From an uncultured Caulobacteraceae bacterium (GTDB lineage: Bacteria; Pseudomonadota; Alphaproteobacteria; Caulobacterales; Caulobacteraceae), in assembly GCA_903872075.1 (NCBI GenBank), contig CAIQJF010000005.1, positions 1 to 64,000 of the forward strand: a stretch of DNA of 64,000 nt, given 5' to 3'. Shown piece after piece: positions 38,538 to 46,956 of this stretch (positions are counted from its first letter, which is position 1; each line of letters starts with the position of its first letter). The notes beneath the pieces are model-generated. The model worked only from the letters and a program-made list of their open reading frames with translations, was not told where the DNA came from and searched no databases. The position numbers and the translations under genes are program-made.

Positions 38538-39923
38538 TCAGGCGTCTTCCCACGCCTGGGCTTTGGTGAGGGCGTCCCGATAGGGGCGCAGGCAGAAGAA
38601 CAGGCAGAGGGCCGCAACCGGATAGTCCACGGCCGCCATCAGGCTGAGGCTGCCGCCGAGGGACTTGCCGGCGAAGACCCGGTCGCTGATCAGGCCGCCG
38701 AGCAGGGGCCCCATGGTGAGGGAGATGAAATTGACCACCAGCATGTAGAGCGCCGCGATTCGGCCCTTGAGTTCATTGGGTACGATGAACTGCAGCGCCG
38801 TGGTGCCGAGGCCCCCAGGCCAGCCCATCAGGAAGGTGATCGGTGTCAGGAGAGCGAAGATCTGCCACGGCTTCGGGACCAGGGGCATGACGATGGCGAG
38901 CGGGCCCAGCACCAGCACGCTGTAGAACACCAGCCGCATCAGTGTGTCGCCGGCCCGTCGCTTGAGCAGGCTCGAGGCGAGGTGGCCGGACATGACGCTG
39001 CCGGCCAGGCCGAGGCTGAAGGCCATGACGCCATAAATCATCCCGGCCTGACCGCGCGCCACGCCGTGTTCGCGCACGAGGCATTCCACGATCCAGAAGA
39101 ACAGGCCCCAGCCCTGGATCGACAGGGCCACATAGGCGGTGAACATCAGGGTCAGAAATTTCCAGCGGCCGGCCAGGAAGGTCAGCACCTGGCGGAAGGT
39201 CAGGGGCGTGTGGCCGTCGCCATCGAACCGTCCGCGTCGGGTCGGCTCGGCCAGGGTGAACCGGCCGATGATCGCCAGGAGGACGCCGGGAAGGCCCAGG
39301 GCCAGGAACATGATCTGCCAGGATTTGACGACGCCGAGCACGGGCAGGGTGATGGCCGGGGCGGACTCGAAGTGCTGCACCACCTGGCCGCCGACCACGT
39401 TGGCGAGGCCGACCCCGATGAAGGGCGCCGCGGTGAGCAGGCCGATGGCGGTGGGCAGGCTGCGCTTGGGAAACAGATCCGACAGCATCGAATAGGCGGC
39501 CGGGCTCAGGGCCGCCTCGCCCAGGCCCACGCCCATCCGCGCCAGGAACAGGGTGATGAACCTGTGGGTGAGGCCGCAGGTCGCCGTCATGGCGCTCCAG
39601 AACAGCATGGCCACCGTGACCACGGTCCGTCGCGACCGCTGGTCGGCGATCCAGGCCGCCGGCAGGGTGAAGGCGGTGTAGAGCAGGGTGAAGGCCAGGC
39701 CGCCCAGTAGGCCCATCTGGCTGTCGCTGATCGATAGATCGCGCTTGATCGGCCCGATCATCAAGGCCAGCACCTGCCGGTCCACGGTGGAGAGGCTGGC
39801 GGCCAGAGTCAGGAAGATCACCGCATACCAACCGGCGAATCCGGCCCGGGCTTCGCCGCGCGGCGCGGACGGAGCATCGTCGACGATCAGCGCGACAGTT
39901 TCCTGCCCGATCTCGATGGTCAT
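38538..39923 (-). CDS. Major facilitator superfamily transporter (spinster/Proton symport type)
   Basis: A 461-residue protein with 12 predicted membrane helices. The loop 2-3 motif reads AAWIADQRSRRTVV, as in MFS, and the first helix contains SLSTVDRQVLALMIGPI, common in the spinster-like MFS group used for organic acids. It is the first gene of the minus-strand run to 35397. A near-palindrome lies 72 bases upstream of its start and could be an operator. Confidence 0.9.
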   Translation of the reverse strand: MTIEIGQETVALIVDDAPSAPRGEARAGFAGWYAVIFLTLAASLSTVDRQVLALMIGPIKRDLSISDSQMGLLGGLAFTLLYTAFTLPAAWIADQRSRRTVVTVAMLFWSAMTATCGLTHRFITLFLARMGVGLGEAALSPAAYSMLSDLFPKRSLPTAIGLLTAAPFIGVGLANVVGGQVVQHFESAPAITLPVLGVVKSWQIMFLALGLPGVLLAIIGRFTLAEPTRRGRFDGDGHTPLTFRQVLTFLAGRWKFLTLMFTAYVALSIQGWGLFFWIVECLVREHGVARGQAGMIYGVMAFSLGLAGSVMSGHLASSLLKRRAGDTLMRLVFYSVLVLGPLAIVMPLVPKPWQIFALLTPITFLMGWPGGLGTTALQFIVPNELKGRIAALYMLVVNFISLTMGPLLGGLISDRVFAGKSLGGSLSLMAAVDYPVAALCLFFCLRPYRDALTKAQAWEDA

Positions 39924-39994
39924 GCCCGCCTCGCGCCTCCCGCCGCGTACCGTCCGCGCCTTACGGCGCCGCTTTCAGCATCGCGTTATGATTT

Positions 39995-40008
39995 TGGATC
40001 ATGGTCCA
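39995..40008. promoter_or_regulatory. Near-palindromic possible operator
   Basis: TGGATCATGGTCCA has 12 of 14 positions symmetric about its centre. It lies 72 bases before the MFS start and 126 before the quinone-oxidoreductase start, in the only intergenic gap shared by these divergent units. A TetR-family gene is close by at 41189. The match is short and could be chance. Confidence 0.3.
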
Positions 40009-40133
40009 TGGGCCGCCCCGCCCTGTCAAAGCAATTCCGCGCGCGGGCGGTTGTGGCTGGCCTCGCGAGTGGCTAGGTCCTTAGGCTCGGACAGGGTAAC
40101 CTCGGTCCGGCCGCATTAAAAGGGAAGCCCGCC

Positions 40134-41132
40134 ATGAAGGTCGCCGCCGTCAAAACCCCGGGTGGGCTGGACAAGATCGCCATCGAGGACCGCCCGACGC
40201 CGACGGCGGGGCCCGGTGAAATTCTCGTGCGCGTTCGCGCCAGCTCCCTGAATTTCCACGACTTCGCGGTCGTCGGGGGAATGATCCGCGTTCCCGACGG
40301 CCGGATTCCCATGTCCGACGGGGCCGGCGAGGTGGTCGCGCTCGGCGACGGCGTGACGCGCTGGAAGGTGGGCGATCAGGTGCTGTCGACCTTCTTCCCG
40401 AACTGGCCGGCCGGCGGGCCGGCGCTTCCGCGGCTGACCGGCGTTCCCGGTGACCATGCCGACGGCTTCGCCGCCGAATATGTGGCCATGCCCGCCGCGG
40501 CTTTCACGCGTTTACCGAAAGGATGGTCGTTCGCCGAAGCCGCCACCTTGCCCTGCGCCGCCCTTACCGCCTGGCGCGCCCTCATCGTCGAAGCGCGGAT
40601 CAAGCCCGGGGATGTGGTCCTGACCCAGGGCACCGGCGGCGTGTCGATCTTCGCGGTGCAGCTCGCCAAGGCGGCGGGCGCGACCGTGATCGCCACGTCC
40701 TCCTCGGCCGAGAAACTCGCGCGCCTGAAGGCGCTTGGGGCCGACCATCTGATCAATTACAAAGAAGATCCCAACTGGGGCCAGACCGCGGCGGCGCTCT
40801 GCGGCGGTGTGCATGCCGTGGTGGAGATCGGCGGGCCAGGCACGATGGGCCAGTCGATCCACGCCTGCCGGATCGGGGGCCACATCTCCCTGATCGGCGT
40901 TTTGACCGGGATTTCCGGCGACATCCCGACCGCCCTGGCCATGTCGAAGAACGTCACCATCAAGGGGATCACCGTGGGCTCCATCCAGGAGCAGGAGGAG
41001 ATGATCGCGGCCATCGACGCCGCCGGTATCCGGCCCGTGATCGATTCGACGTTCCCACTCGATCAGATTGCCGCCGCCTTCGCCCATCAGCTGTCCCAGA
41101 AGCATTTCGGCAAGATTTGCCTGGAGTTCTGA
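40134..41132 (+). CDS. Zinc-independent alcohol dehydrogenase / quinone oxidoreductase
   Basis: A 332-residue MDR-family oxidoreductase with a GroES-like domain (1-125) and a Rossmann domain. TGGVSIFAVQLAKAAGATV is the NADPH site, and SSSAEKL continues it. Cys ligands for a structural or catalytic zinc are absent, so a quinone/enone reductase (Qor-like) is likely. The substrate is unknown. A TetR gene follows after 57 bases and was perhaps its regulator. Confidence 0.88.
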   Translation: MKVAAVKTPGGLDKIAIEDRPTPTAGPGEILVRVRASSLNFHDFAVVGGMIRVPDGRIPMSDGAGEVVALGDGVTRWKVGDQVLSTFFPNWPAGGPALPRLTGVPGDHADGFAAEYVAMPAAAFTRLPKGWSFAEAATLPCAALTAWRALIVEARIKPGDVVLTQGTGGVSIFAVQLAKAAGATVIATSSSAEKLARLKALGADHLINYKEDPNWGQTAAALCGGVHAVVEIGGPGTMGQSIHACRIGGHISLIGVLTGISGDIPTALAMSKNVTIKGITVGSIQEQEEMIAAIDAAGIRPVIDSTFPLDQIAAAFAHQLSQKHFGKICLEF

Positions 41133-41188
41133 TCTGAGATCGGCAAGTCTCCTGGCTAGGGGCTGACCTTAAGGAAGACCGTCGAAAA

Positions 41189-41823
41189 ATGCCGGACTCC
41201 TTCCGTCGCGCCATGCCCGTGCAACAACGCTCCGCCGTGACGGTGGAGGCGATCCTGTCCGGCTCCGCCGGGCTGCTGGTCCGCGAGGGCCTGCCGGGCT
41301 TTAACACCAATGCGGTGGCCAAGGCGGCCGGGATCAACGTCGCCACGCTCTACCTTACTTCCCGAACAAGAACGCCATCCTGCGCGAACTGTTCGATCGG
41401 GATGAAAGGGAACGGACCGACTATATCGGCGCGCAACTGGAAGACTTGGCGACGACCGACATTCTGGGGGAATGGATTCACGAGATGGTTTCGGCGCTGA
41501 TGCGCATGCGGCGCAGTCAGCCGGCCGGGGTTGCGCTGCGTCGGGCCTGCCGGGCCGTGCCCGAACTCATGGAGGCCGAGGAGATCATCAACGCCGCGGT
41601 GGCCGCCCGGCTCGCCGCGGTGCTCCGCCGCCGCTATCCGGCTCTGCCGGCTGAACGGGAGACCATCGCGGCGCGCGCCTTGGTCGAAGTCACAGCCACG
41701 CTTCTTGATCTTGCCGGCGATCAGCCGGCTTTCGCCGGCGCCATGGCCGCCGAGCTGGAAGCCATGGTGCGCGGCTATTTCAAGGAACTCGAGACCATCC
41801 GGACCCCTGTCAGCGAGGCGTGA
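41189..41823 (+). pseudogene. TetR-family regulator broken by a one-base frameshift
   Basis: Two frames together encode a standard TetR protein of about 210 residues. Frame one gives the helix-turn-helix VEAILSGSAGLLVREG, NTNAVAKAAGINVATLY. At about 41354 the frame changes and the next frame supplies YFPNKNAILRELFDRD, the expected continuation, and the ligand-binding domain to 41823. The text CTACCTTACTTCCCG needs one more base after CTACC. So the gene is inactivated, or the base call is wrong. Interrupted protein would stop early in frame one. Confidence 0.85.
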
Positions 41824-41835
41824 TCCCGGTCGGGT

Positions 41836-42324
41836 TCAGGCGTCGAGCAGCGCGATGGCCTCGGCGGCGCGCTCGCCGTGGCGAATCTCTTCCTTGCCGT
41901 TCTGGCGCAGCAGGGCGGCAGCCGTGGCGTCGGCGGTATTGAGCGCCCAGGTCTCGTAGAGATCGTTGCCGTTGTTTTCGGCCTGAACCAGGAACTCGAG
42001 CATGGCCCGATCGACGCCCCGGCCGGATGGGCCCGCATAGGGGTTCTCGGCGGCGTCGGGGGGCGGAAAGTCCTCGCCCGTCAATTGCTTGATCACCTTC
42101 GACAGCCGGTGCGCGTGGGCCATTTCCTCGCGGCCGTTGGCGCGTAGCAGTTCGGCGATGGCGGCGTTTGGGGCGCTCGCGGCGAGCTCCTCATAGGCGG
42201 TCAGGCCCGAGGCCTCCAGATAGACCATGAGCTTCAGGTCATCGATCGTCGGGGCGGTGACGGCGTTGATATGGGCGAAGGCGGCGCCGGTATTGTCCGG
42301 GGCGTTGGCGGGCAGGCGGTTCAT
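41836..42324 (-). CDS. Ferritin-like / rubrerythrin-type protein
   Basis: A 162-residue four-helix protein. Two EExxH motifs, EEMAHAHR and EEIRHGER, with Glu in VYLEASGLTAYEEL and EFLVQAENNGNDLYE, give a di-iron site. No rubredoxin domain is present. Such small erythrin-like proteins may reduce peroxide or protect from iron stress. Its ATG overlaps the stop of the upstream hydrolase by four bases. Confidence 0.85.
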   Translation of the reverse strand: MNRLPANAPDNTGAAFAHINAVTAPTIDDLKLMVYLEASGLTAYEELAASAPNAAIAELLRANGREEMAHAHRLSKVIKQLTGEDFPPPDAAENPYAGPSGRGVDRAMLEFLVQAENNGNDLYETWALNTADATAAALLRQNGKEEIRHGERAAEAIALLDA

Positions 42325-43202
42325 GAGGACGCTCCTGACGAGGGGATAAGGTTGGTGGGCTGGCGCTCGAGGAAGCCGACAACGGCCTCGAGGAAGATAT
42401 CGTTTCGATCGCCGGCGACCATATGACCGGCGTCGGCGACATCGGTAAAGGCGCCGTGCCTCAGGGTGGCGACAAAGGCCTCGGCGGCCTCAAGCGACAC
42501 CAGTTCGCTCATCCGGCCGCGGATAAGATGGACCGGTATGTCGATATCGCGGCAGCACGCCTCCAGATCGCGTCCATGGTCGGAGGGCCGTTCCCGCCTG
42601 ACACCGCTGACGAACCTGGGGTCCCAGTGCCAGCGGAAGCGCCCATCCTGGCCCTCGCGCAGATTTTTCCGCAGGCCCGAGAGGTCCTTCGGCCGCGGCC
42701 GGTGCGGAAGGTATGCGGCGATGGAATCCGCCGCCGCCTCCAGGCTGTGAAAGCCATGCTCCAGGTGGGCGCCCATGAACGCCATGATCTTCTCGACGCC
42801 GGAGGGGTCGCTGCGCGGAATGATATCAACCAGGGTGAGTGAACTGAAGGTTCCAGGCGCGAGTTGCGCCTCGACCGTCATCCCGGCGATGCCGCCCAGG
42901 GAGGCGCCGATAAGCGCCGGCCGGCCCGGCAGGCTTTCGGCCACATCGATGAGATCTTCGGCGTAACGTTCGGTGTGATAGTCGCCGGCCGGGTCCCAGC
43001 CGCTGTCTCCGTGACCGCGCAGGTCGAGGGAGACCGTCTTCCAGCCGCGGCGGGCAAGTTCCACGGCGGTGGAGGCCCAGGAATGGCGCGTCTGGCCGCC
43101 ACCATGCGCCAGCATGACCACGCCGCGGTCGGCCGCGCCCGCGACGTCCGCGGTGAGGATGAGGCCGCCGCGCGTGACGAAGGTTGAGACCTTGCTCTCC
43201 AA
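42321..43202 (-). CDS. Alpha/beta hydrolase
   Basis: A 293-residue hydrolase. HGGGQTRHSW is the oxyanion region, the nucleophile Ser lies in LIGASLGGIAG, and the catalytic His is probably in ADAGHMVAGDRND. The conserved DLRGHGDSGW is typical of the epoxide-hydrolase / lactonase branch. The start at 43202 is a TTG or GTG-like codon region in a stretch with little RBS; an alternative start is not obvious. It is coupled to the ferritin-like gene. Confidence 0.85.
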   Translation of the reverse strand: MESKVSTFVTRGGLILTADVAGAADRGVVMLAHGGGQTRHSWASTAVELARRGWKTVSLDLRGHGDSGWDPAGDYHTERYAEDLIDVAESLPGRPALIGASLGGIAGMTVEAQLAPGTFSSLTLVDIIPRSDPSGVEKIMAFMGAHLEHGFHSLEAAADSIAAYLPHRPRPKDLSGLRKNLREGQDGRFRWHWDPRFVSGVRRERPSDHGRDLEACCRDIDIPVHLIRGRMSELVSLEAAEAFVATLRHGAFTDVADAGHMVAGDRNDIFLEAVVGFLERQPTNLIPSSGASS

Positions 43203-43692
43203 ATCGATAGCGTCCTCCGCGTTTCGTTCACAGCTGGGATTGCAATCCCGATGTTCTCAAGTCTCACTAGCGAGGCTTGACCGCCCCGTCCATCGCAGGA
43301 AGGCTTGAGGGACTCCCTGCGCCGTGTCGTCTAAAGTGCGGGTGGGTGCGCGGCGGGCTTCTTTCTGATCCGTGTCCTTTCAGAGGCGACTCTTTAGTAT
43401 GGGGTAGTCTAAGCGCTATTTTTAGGTCGGAAAACTCCGGTTAAGAGCATTTCTGGAGCGACTGTAAATCAAGCCCCTCTACCCACCCCCAATTCCTGAA
43501 TCAGATTTATTTAAGATTATAGAAACTATTTGCGATGCTCGGGGGTGGACAAAAAATTCTTCGGCAGATTTTGTTTTTGTTCATGAGGTGCGACGTTTTG
43601 TCCTGAATCGCGAGGACGTCGTTGTGCTAGCGGTGGACGGGCGAAGGTGGTTTATGCCACCGTCAAGTCCAGTGCCCCCGGGGGGAGTTCTG
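43203..43692. other. Intergenic region, 490 bases, lower GC
   Basis: No convincing reading frame is present on either strand. From about 43,380 to 43,590 the composition turns AT-rich, with several T and A runs. It should hold the promoter of the hydrolase gene (left) and the PEP-CTERM protease gene (right). A GGGGGGAG run at 43,679-43,686 is a probable ribosome site for the protease ATG at 43,693. Confidence 0.6.
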
Positions 43693-44775
43693 ATGCAGTT
43701 GCGTAGTCCTGAGGCCGTGCGGCCGACGTCGTCTTGCGCGGTCCGCAAGAGTTTACCGGTCGCGTTCTCCATCGCGGCCCTGGCCGCGGCCACATCGGCC
43801 CAGGCCCTCAATATCATTCCGGTCTACGATTCCTCCATTACCTCCCTGTCGAACGCGACGGCGATCGAGGCGGCGTTTCAGAACGTCGCAAACCAGTTCA
43901 ACGCCTCCTTCGCCTCCCCGGTCACGGTGAAGATCGGGGTGTCCTGGGGCAAGGTGGCCAGCCAGACGCTGGGAACCGGCAACATCAGCGCGAGCGTGTC
44001 GCCGCTCCGCGCCCCGTACGCCTACAGTGACATCGTGGCGGCCTTCGCCGCCACCGCCGCGGCCAACCCAAATGACCCCTATCTCGCGTCGGTGATGCAG
44101 ACGTTGCCTGCGAAGAGCCCCGCCGGGGCGTTGAGCTTTGATCTTCCTTATGCGCAGGCGCAGGCGCTTGGGCTTCTGTCTGCGACCATCCCGCTCAACA
44201 GCGGCTATGTGGGTTTCTCCTCGACGGTGAACTGGGACCTGTCCTCCGCGAATGGCGTTTCCGCCGGGATGTTCGATTTCCAGGGCCTTGCGGCCCATGA
44301 AATTTCGGAGGTCCTTGGCCGGGTCACGGGGCTGCAGAAGGCCACGCCGGCGTTCGCGACCCTGTTCGACGCCCTTCGCTACGCGGCGCCCGGCGTCTCC
44401 AGCTTCTCCTACAGCGCGCCGGCCTACTTCTCGATCGACGGGGGCGTGACGAACCTTGGCGCGTTCAACTATTCCGGCACGGGCGACCGCAGCGACTGGA
44501 ACGCGATTGCCGGAGACGCCCAGAGCGCGGTTCTGAAGACGGGCACTGCGCTGAGCCTCTCCACGAGCGACATGATTGCCCTGGATGTGCTTGGTTGGGG
44601 GGCCTGGACGCCCTTGATCAGCGGATCGAAGATCGGGGCGATGGTGTCGGCCGATGATCCCACCCTGGTCTCCTTCGGCGCCGTACCCGAACCCGCGACG
44701 TGGTCGATGCTGTTGCTCGGCGTTGGCCTTGTGGGCGGGATGGCCCGCAGGCGTCGCGAGCTGGCGCCAGCCTGA
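43693..44775 (+). CDS. PEP-CTERM metalloprotease-like exported protein
   Basis: A 360-residue protein with a long signal peptide (1-37, ending SAQALN), a catalytic-looking motif HEISEVLGR at 202-210 like the NF038122 family of secreted metalloproteases, and a C-terminal sorting tail: VPEPATW, a helix and RRRRE. The tail would be cut and anchored by an exosortase/archaeosortase-type enzyme, not in this window. The ATG at 43,693 is preferred to upstream starts because of the ribosome site and the signal peptide. It is convergent with another PEP-CTERM gene. Confidence 0.88.
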   Translation: MQLRSPEAVRPTSSCAVRKSLPVAFSIAALAAATSAQALNIIPVYDSSITSLSNATAIEAAFQNVANQFNASFASPVTVKIGVSWGKVASQTLGTGNISASVSPLRAPYAYSDIVAAFAATAAANPNDPYLASVMQTLPAKSPAGALSFDLPYAQAQALGLLSATIPLNSGYVGFSSTVNWDLSSANGVSAGMFDFQGLAAHEISEVLGRVTGLQKATPAFATLFDALRYAAPGVSSFSYSAPAYFSIDGGVTNLGAFNYSGTGDRSDWNAIAGDAQSAVLKTGTALSLSTSDMIALDVLGWGAWTPLISGSKIGAMVSADDPTLVSFGAVPEPATWSMLLLGVGLVGGMARRRRELAPA

Positions 44776-44900
44776 GGCTTGCGCGAACCCGGCTCGGCCG
44801 CTTCGGGCGGAGCCACCCTCTCTCGACCATACCGCGGTAGGCGAACAGGCCTGCAACGACTCGCCGTGGCAGGCGTCGGCTCCTTCGCACCACATAAACA

Positions 44901-44929
44901 AAAAAGGCCGCCGTTTCCGGCGGCCTTTT
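44901..44929. terminator. Bidirectional Rho-independent terminator
   Basis: GGCCGCC pairs perfectly with GGCGGCC around a short loop, with six A before and four T after, so the hairpin can end transcripts from either strand. It lies between the stops of the two convergent PEP-CTERM genes (44,775 and 44,951). Confidence 0.9.
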
Positions 44930-44950
44930 CCGTAAGAGGTCTGAAGCGGA

Positions 44951-45670
44951 TTAACCGATCGCGGCGACCGGCTTGTCCCGGCGACGGATCGACGCGCCGA
45001 CCAGGCCGAAACCGGTCAGCATCAAGGCCCAGGTCGCCGGCTCAGGAACGCCACCGCCACCGCCATCGGTCACGCCGTCGGCGGAGAAGCCGCCCTGCGC
45101 GACCGAAGCGAACGGGGTCAGCTTGCCGTTGAGCACTTTCACCGTCGGGGTGATGGAGGTCATCGCCAGGGCGAGGCCTTCGTCTCCAAGGCCGTCGAAG
45201 GTGACGAAGTTGTTGCTGTTGTAGCTGACCAGGCCGCCGGCCAGGATGGAGTCAAGCAGAGATCCGGTCGAGCCGTAACCGCTGAAAACCGAGCCCAGGA
45301 AAGAGCCGCTCAGCAGATCGTCACCGTTATGGACGGTGTAGATGCCAGCGGTCTTCGTCGGGCCGGCATAGGTGAGCGAGAAGGAACCGTCGAACGACGC
45401 CAAGGAGATCGGGCCGAAGGCGATGGCCCCGGTTTCGGTGGCGTTAAGATTGAACGTGGCGGTCAAATCGCCCAGCGCGGCCAGCGCCGGGTCAAGATAG
45501 TCGAATTTCACGGTCGAGTTCGAAGACAGCGTCAGGCCGCTCAGCGAGACGTTGGCTGTGCTGTTGATCGGATTGAAAGTGGCGAAGGTCACCGCGCTGG
45601 CGGGCGCCGCGGCGGCCAGACCGGCCACGAGGCCCAAGGCCGCGAGGGCGCTCATCGTCTTGTTCTTCAT
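44951..45670 (-). CDS. PEPxxWA-CTERM exported protein
   Basis: A 239-residue protein with a signal peptide (1-26, ending APASAV), a beta-rich Ser/Thr/Asn-heavy body, a Gly run (DGGGGG), and the sorting tail VPEPATWALMLTGFGLVGA then RRRDK. No catalytic motif is visible. The body is the low-complexity type of surface or biofilm proteins. The AT-rich region upstream (45,671-46,143) probably holds its promoter. Confidence 0.9.
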   Translation of the reverse strand: MKNKTMSALAALGLVAGLAAAAPASAVTFATFNPINSTANVSLSGLTLSSNSTVKFDYLDPALAALGDLTATFNLNATETGAIAFGPISLASFDGSFSLTYAGPTKTAGIYTVHNGDDLLSGSFLGSVFSGYGSTGSLLDSILAGGLVSYNSNNFVTFDGLGDEGLALAMTSITPTVKVLNGKLTPFASVAQGGFSADGVTDGGGGGVPEPATWALMLTGFGLVGASIRRRDKPVAAIG

Positions 45671-46143
45671 GTTCCAAAACCTCTTACAAACGCGAAGCCG
45701 GCCACACGCCGGGCTATCAGCTACCAGACTGAAAATACCCTTAGCCGGATTAGGTTCCTTAGAAAAGTCCTTTTTTGGCTACTTTTGTAAACGGGGCCTT
45801 AATTGTGACGCCCAACTGGCTCCCTCGGCAGCGGATTCGGCCTTTTTGAACGGTAAAATATAAGTAATATCAGTTATTTACGCGCCGTTCGGGACACCGT
45901 GTCGCAGGGTGCGATTGAATCGTGAACAAGTGCAACGCGTTCCCCAGGGCGGCCGCCTTGTCCCTGTTGAAGCTTGGCCCGCCACTAATTGAGTCAAATC
46001 GCTTCTAATTCTCAGGACATCGATACGGCGGCGTGCGGATCGATTGCTCAAGCTGTCGATCCGGGACTCGGCCAAGATTCAAGGATTGTCGTGGCTTCGA
46101 CGGCGTTGTTCTTTTCACGCGATGCGCCAACATCCGGCGGGCC
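45671..46143. other. Intergenic region, 473 bases, lower GC
   Basis: No supported gene. An imperfect inverted repeat at 45,848-45,890 (GAACGG and CCGTTC arms with TAAA/TTTA inside) is visible. Frames to the right of 45,990 are short and compositionally unconvincing. It probably contains the promoter of the PEP-CTERM gene to the left, and trails the phnX gene on the right. Confidence 0.5.
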
Positions 46144-46956
46144 CTATCCGCCTGGGCGGTCGCCGGCGCGTATTCGGGTCTCGATCTCCCGCAGAATAGG
46201 TGCAAGGTCGGCCACGGTCTCGACCACATAGTCGGCGCCGGCCGCGTAGAGGGCGTCCGCCGATTTGGCGACCTTTTCAGCCCGTTTGGCGGGCTCAAGC
46301 GCGGTGTAGGCCGCAAAGCCGAGGCCAACGCCGTTCCCGGATCCGCTCAAGCCGATGCTCCAGGTCCCGGCCGCCACGCCCTCGGCGACACCCACGGTGG
46401 AGTCGTCGATCTTGACGCAGGCTTTCGCCGGCCAGGCCCTAAGGTCGCTTAGAGCCTTCCACATCATGAGTGGAGACGGTCGCCCGGCCGCGGTCTCCCC
46501 GGCGCAGATCACCACCTCCGGGGCGTAGCCCTGGGCCGCGGCGGCCGGCAGAATGTCGGTCATCATGGCGCGGGTATAGCCCGTGGAGGAGCCTACGCGT
46601 ACGCCGTCGGCCCGCAGCGCGGCAAAGAGGTCCGCCGCGCCGGGGATAAGCTCGCCGTGCCGACCGGCCGCCACGCGCATGAGCGGTTCCAGGGCGTCAT
46701 GGATGCGGGTGACGTCGTCTTCGGTCGGGCTTGCGTCTCGCGCGGCGCGCCAGGCGCCGGCGATGCGCGGCGCGGCCAGCAGGGCGCGGACGTGATCGCG
46801 CTTGGCCACACCCATGTCGGCCCGGGCTTCCGACTCCGTGATGGCGACACCCTCGCCGTCAAAGGCCTGCAGTAGGGCTTCGACCGGCGCCATGCAGCCG
46901 AAGTCGACCATGGTTCCGGCCCAGTCGAACACCACGGCGACGATTGAGGATGTCAT
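46144..46956 (-). CDS. phnX: Phosphonoacetaldehyde hydrolase
   Basis: A 270-residue HAD-family enzyme that cleaves phosphonoacetaldehyde to acetaldehyde and phosphate. The nucleophile Asp11 lies in FDWAGTMVD, and Lys52 of DMGVAKRDH is the Schiff-base lysine specific to this branch. GSSTGYTRAMM and KIDDSTVGVAEG complete the HAD motifs. Start at 46,956 overlaps the FAD oxidoreductase stop by four bases. The usual partner transaminase phnW is not nearby. Confidence 0.93.
   Translation of the reverse strand: MTSSIVAVVFDWAGTMVDFGCMAPVEALLQAFDGEGVAITESEARADMGVAKRDHVRALLAAPRIAGAWRAARDASPTEDDVTRIHDALEPLMRVAAGRHGELIPGAADLFAALRADGVRVGSSTGYTRAMMTDILPAAAAQGYAPEVVICAGETAAGRPSPLMMWKALSDLRAWPAKACVKIDDSTVGVAEGVAAGTWSIGLSGSGNGVGLGFAAYTALEPAKRAEKVAKSADALYAAGADYVVETVADLAPILREIETRIRAGDRPGG

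Noticed and set aside
45990-46143. Possible transposase or recombinase remnant right of the PEP-CTERM gene
   Set aside because: Short frames in all phases, no recognisable motif and no terminal repeats.
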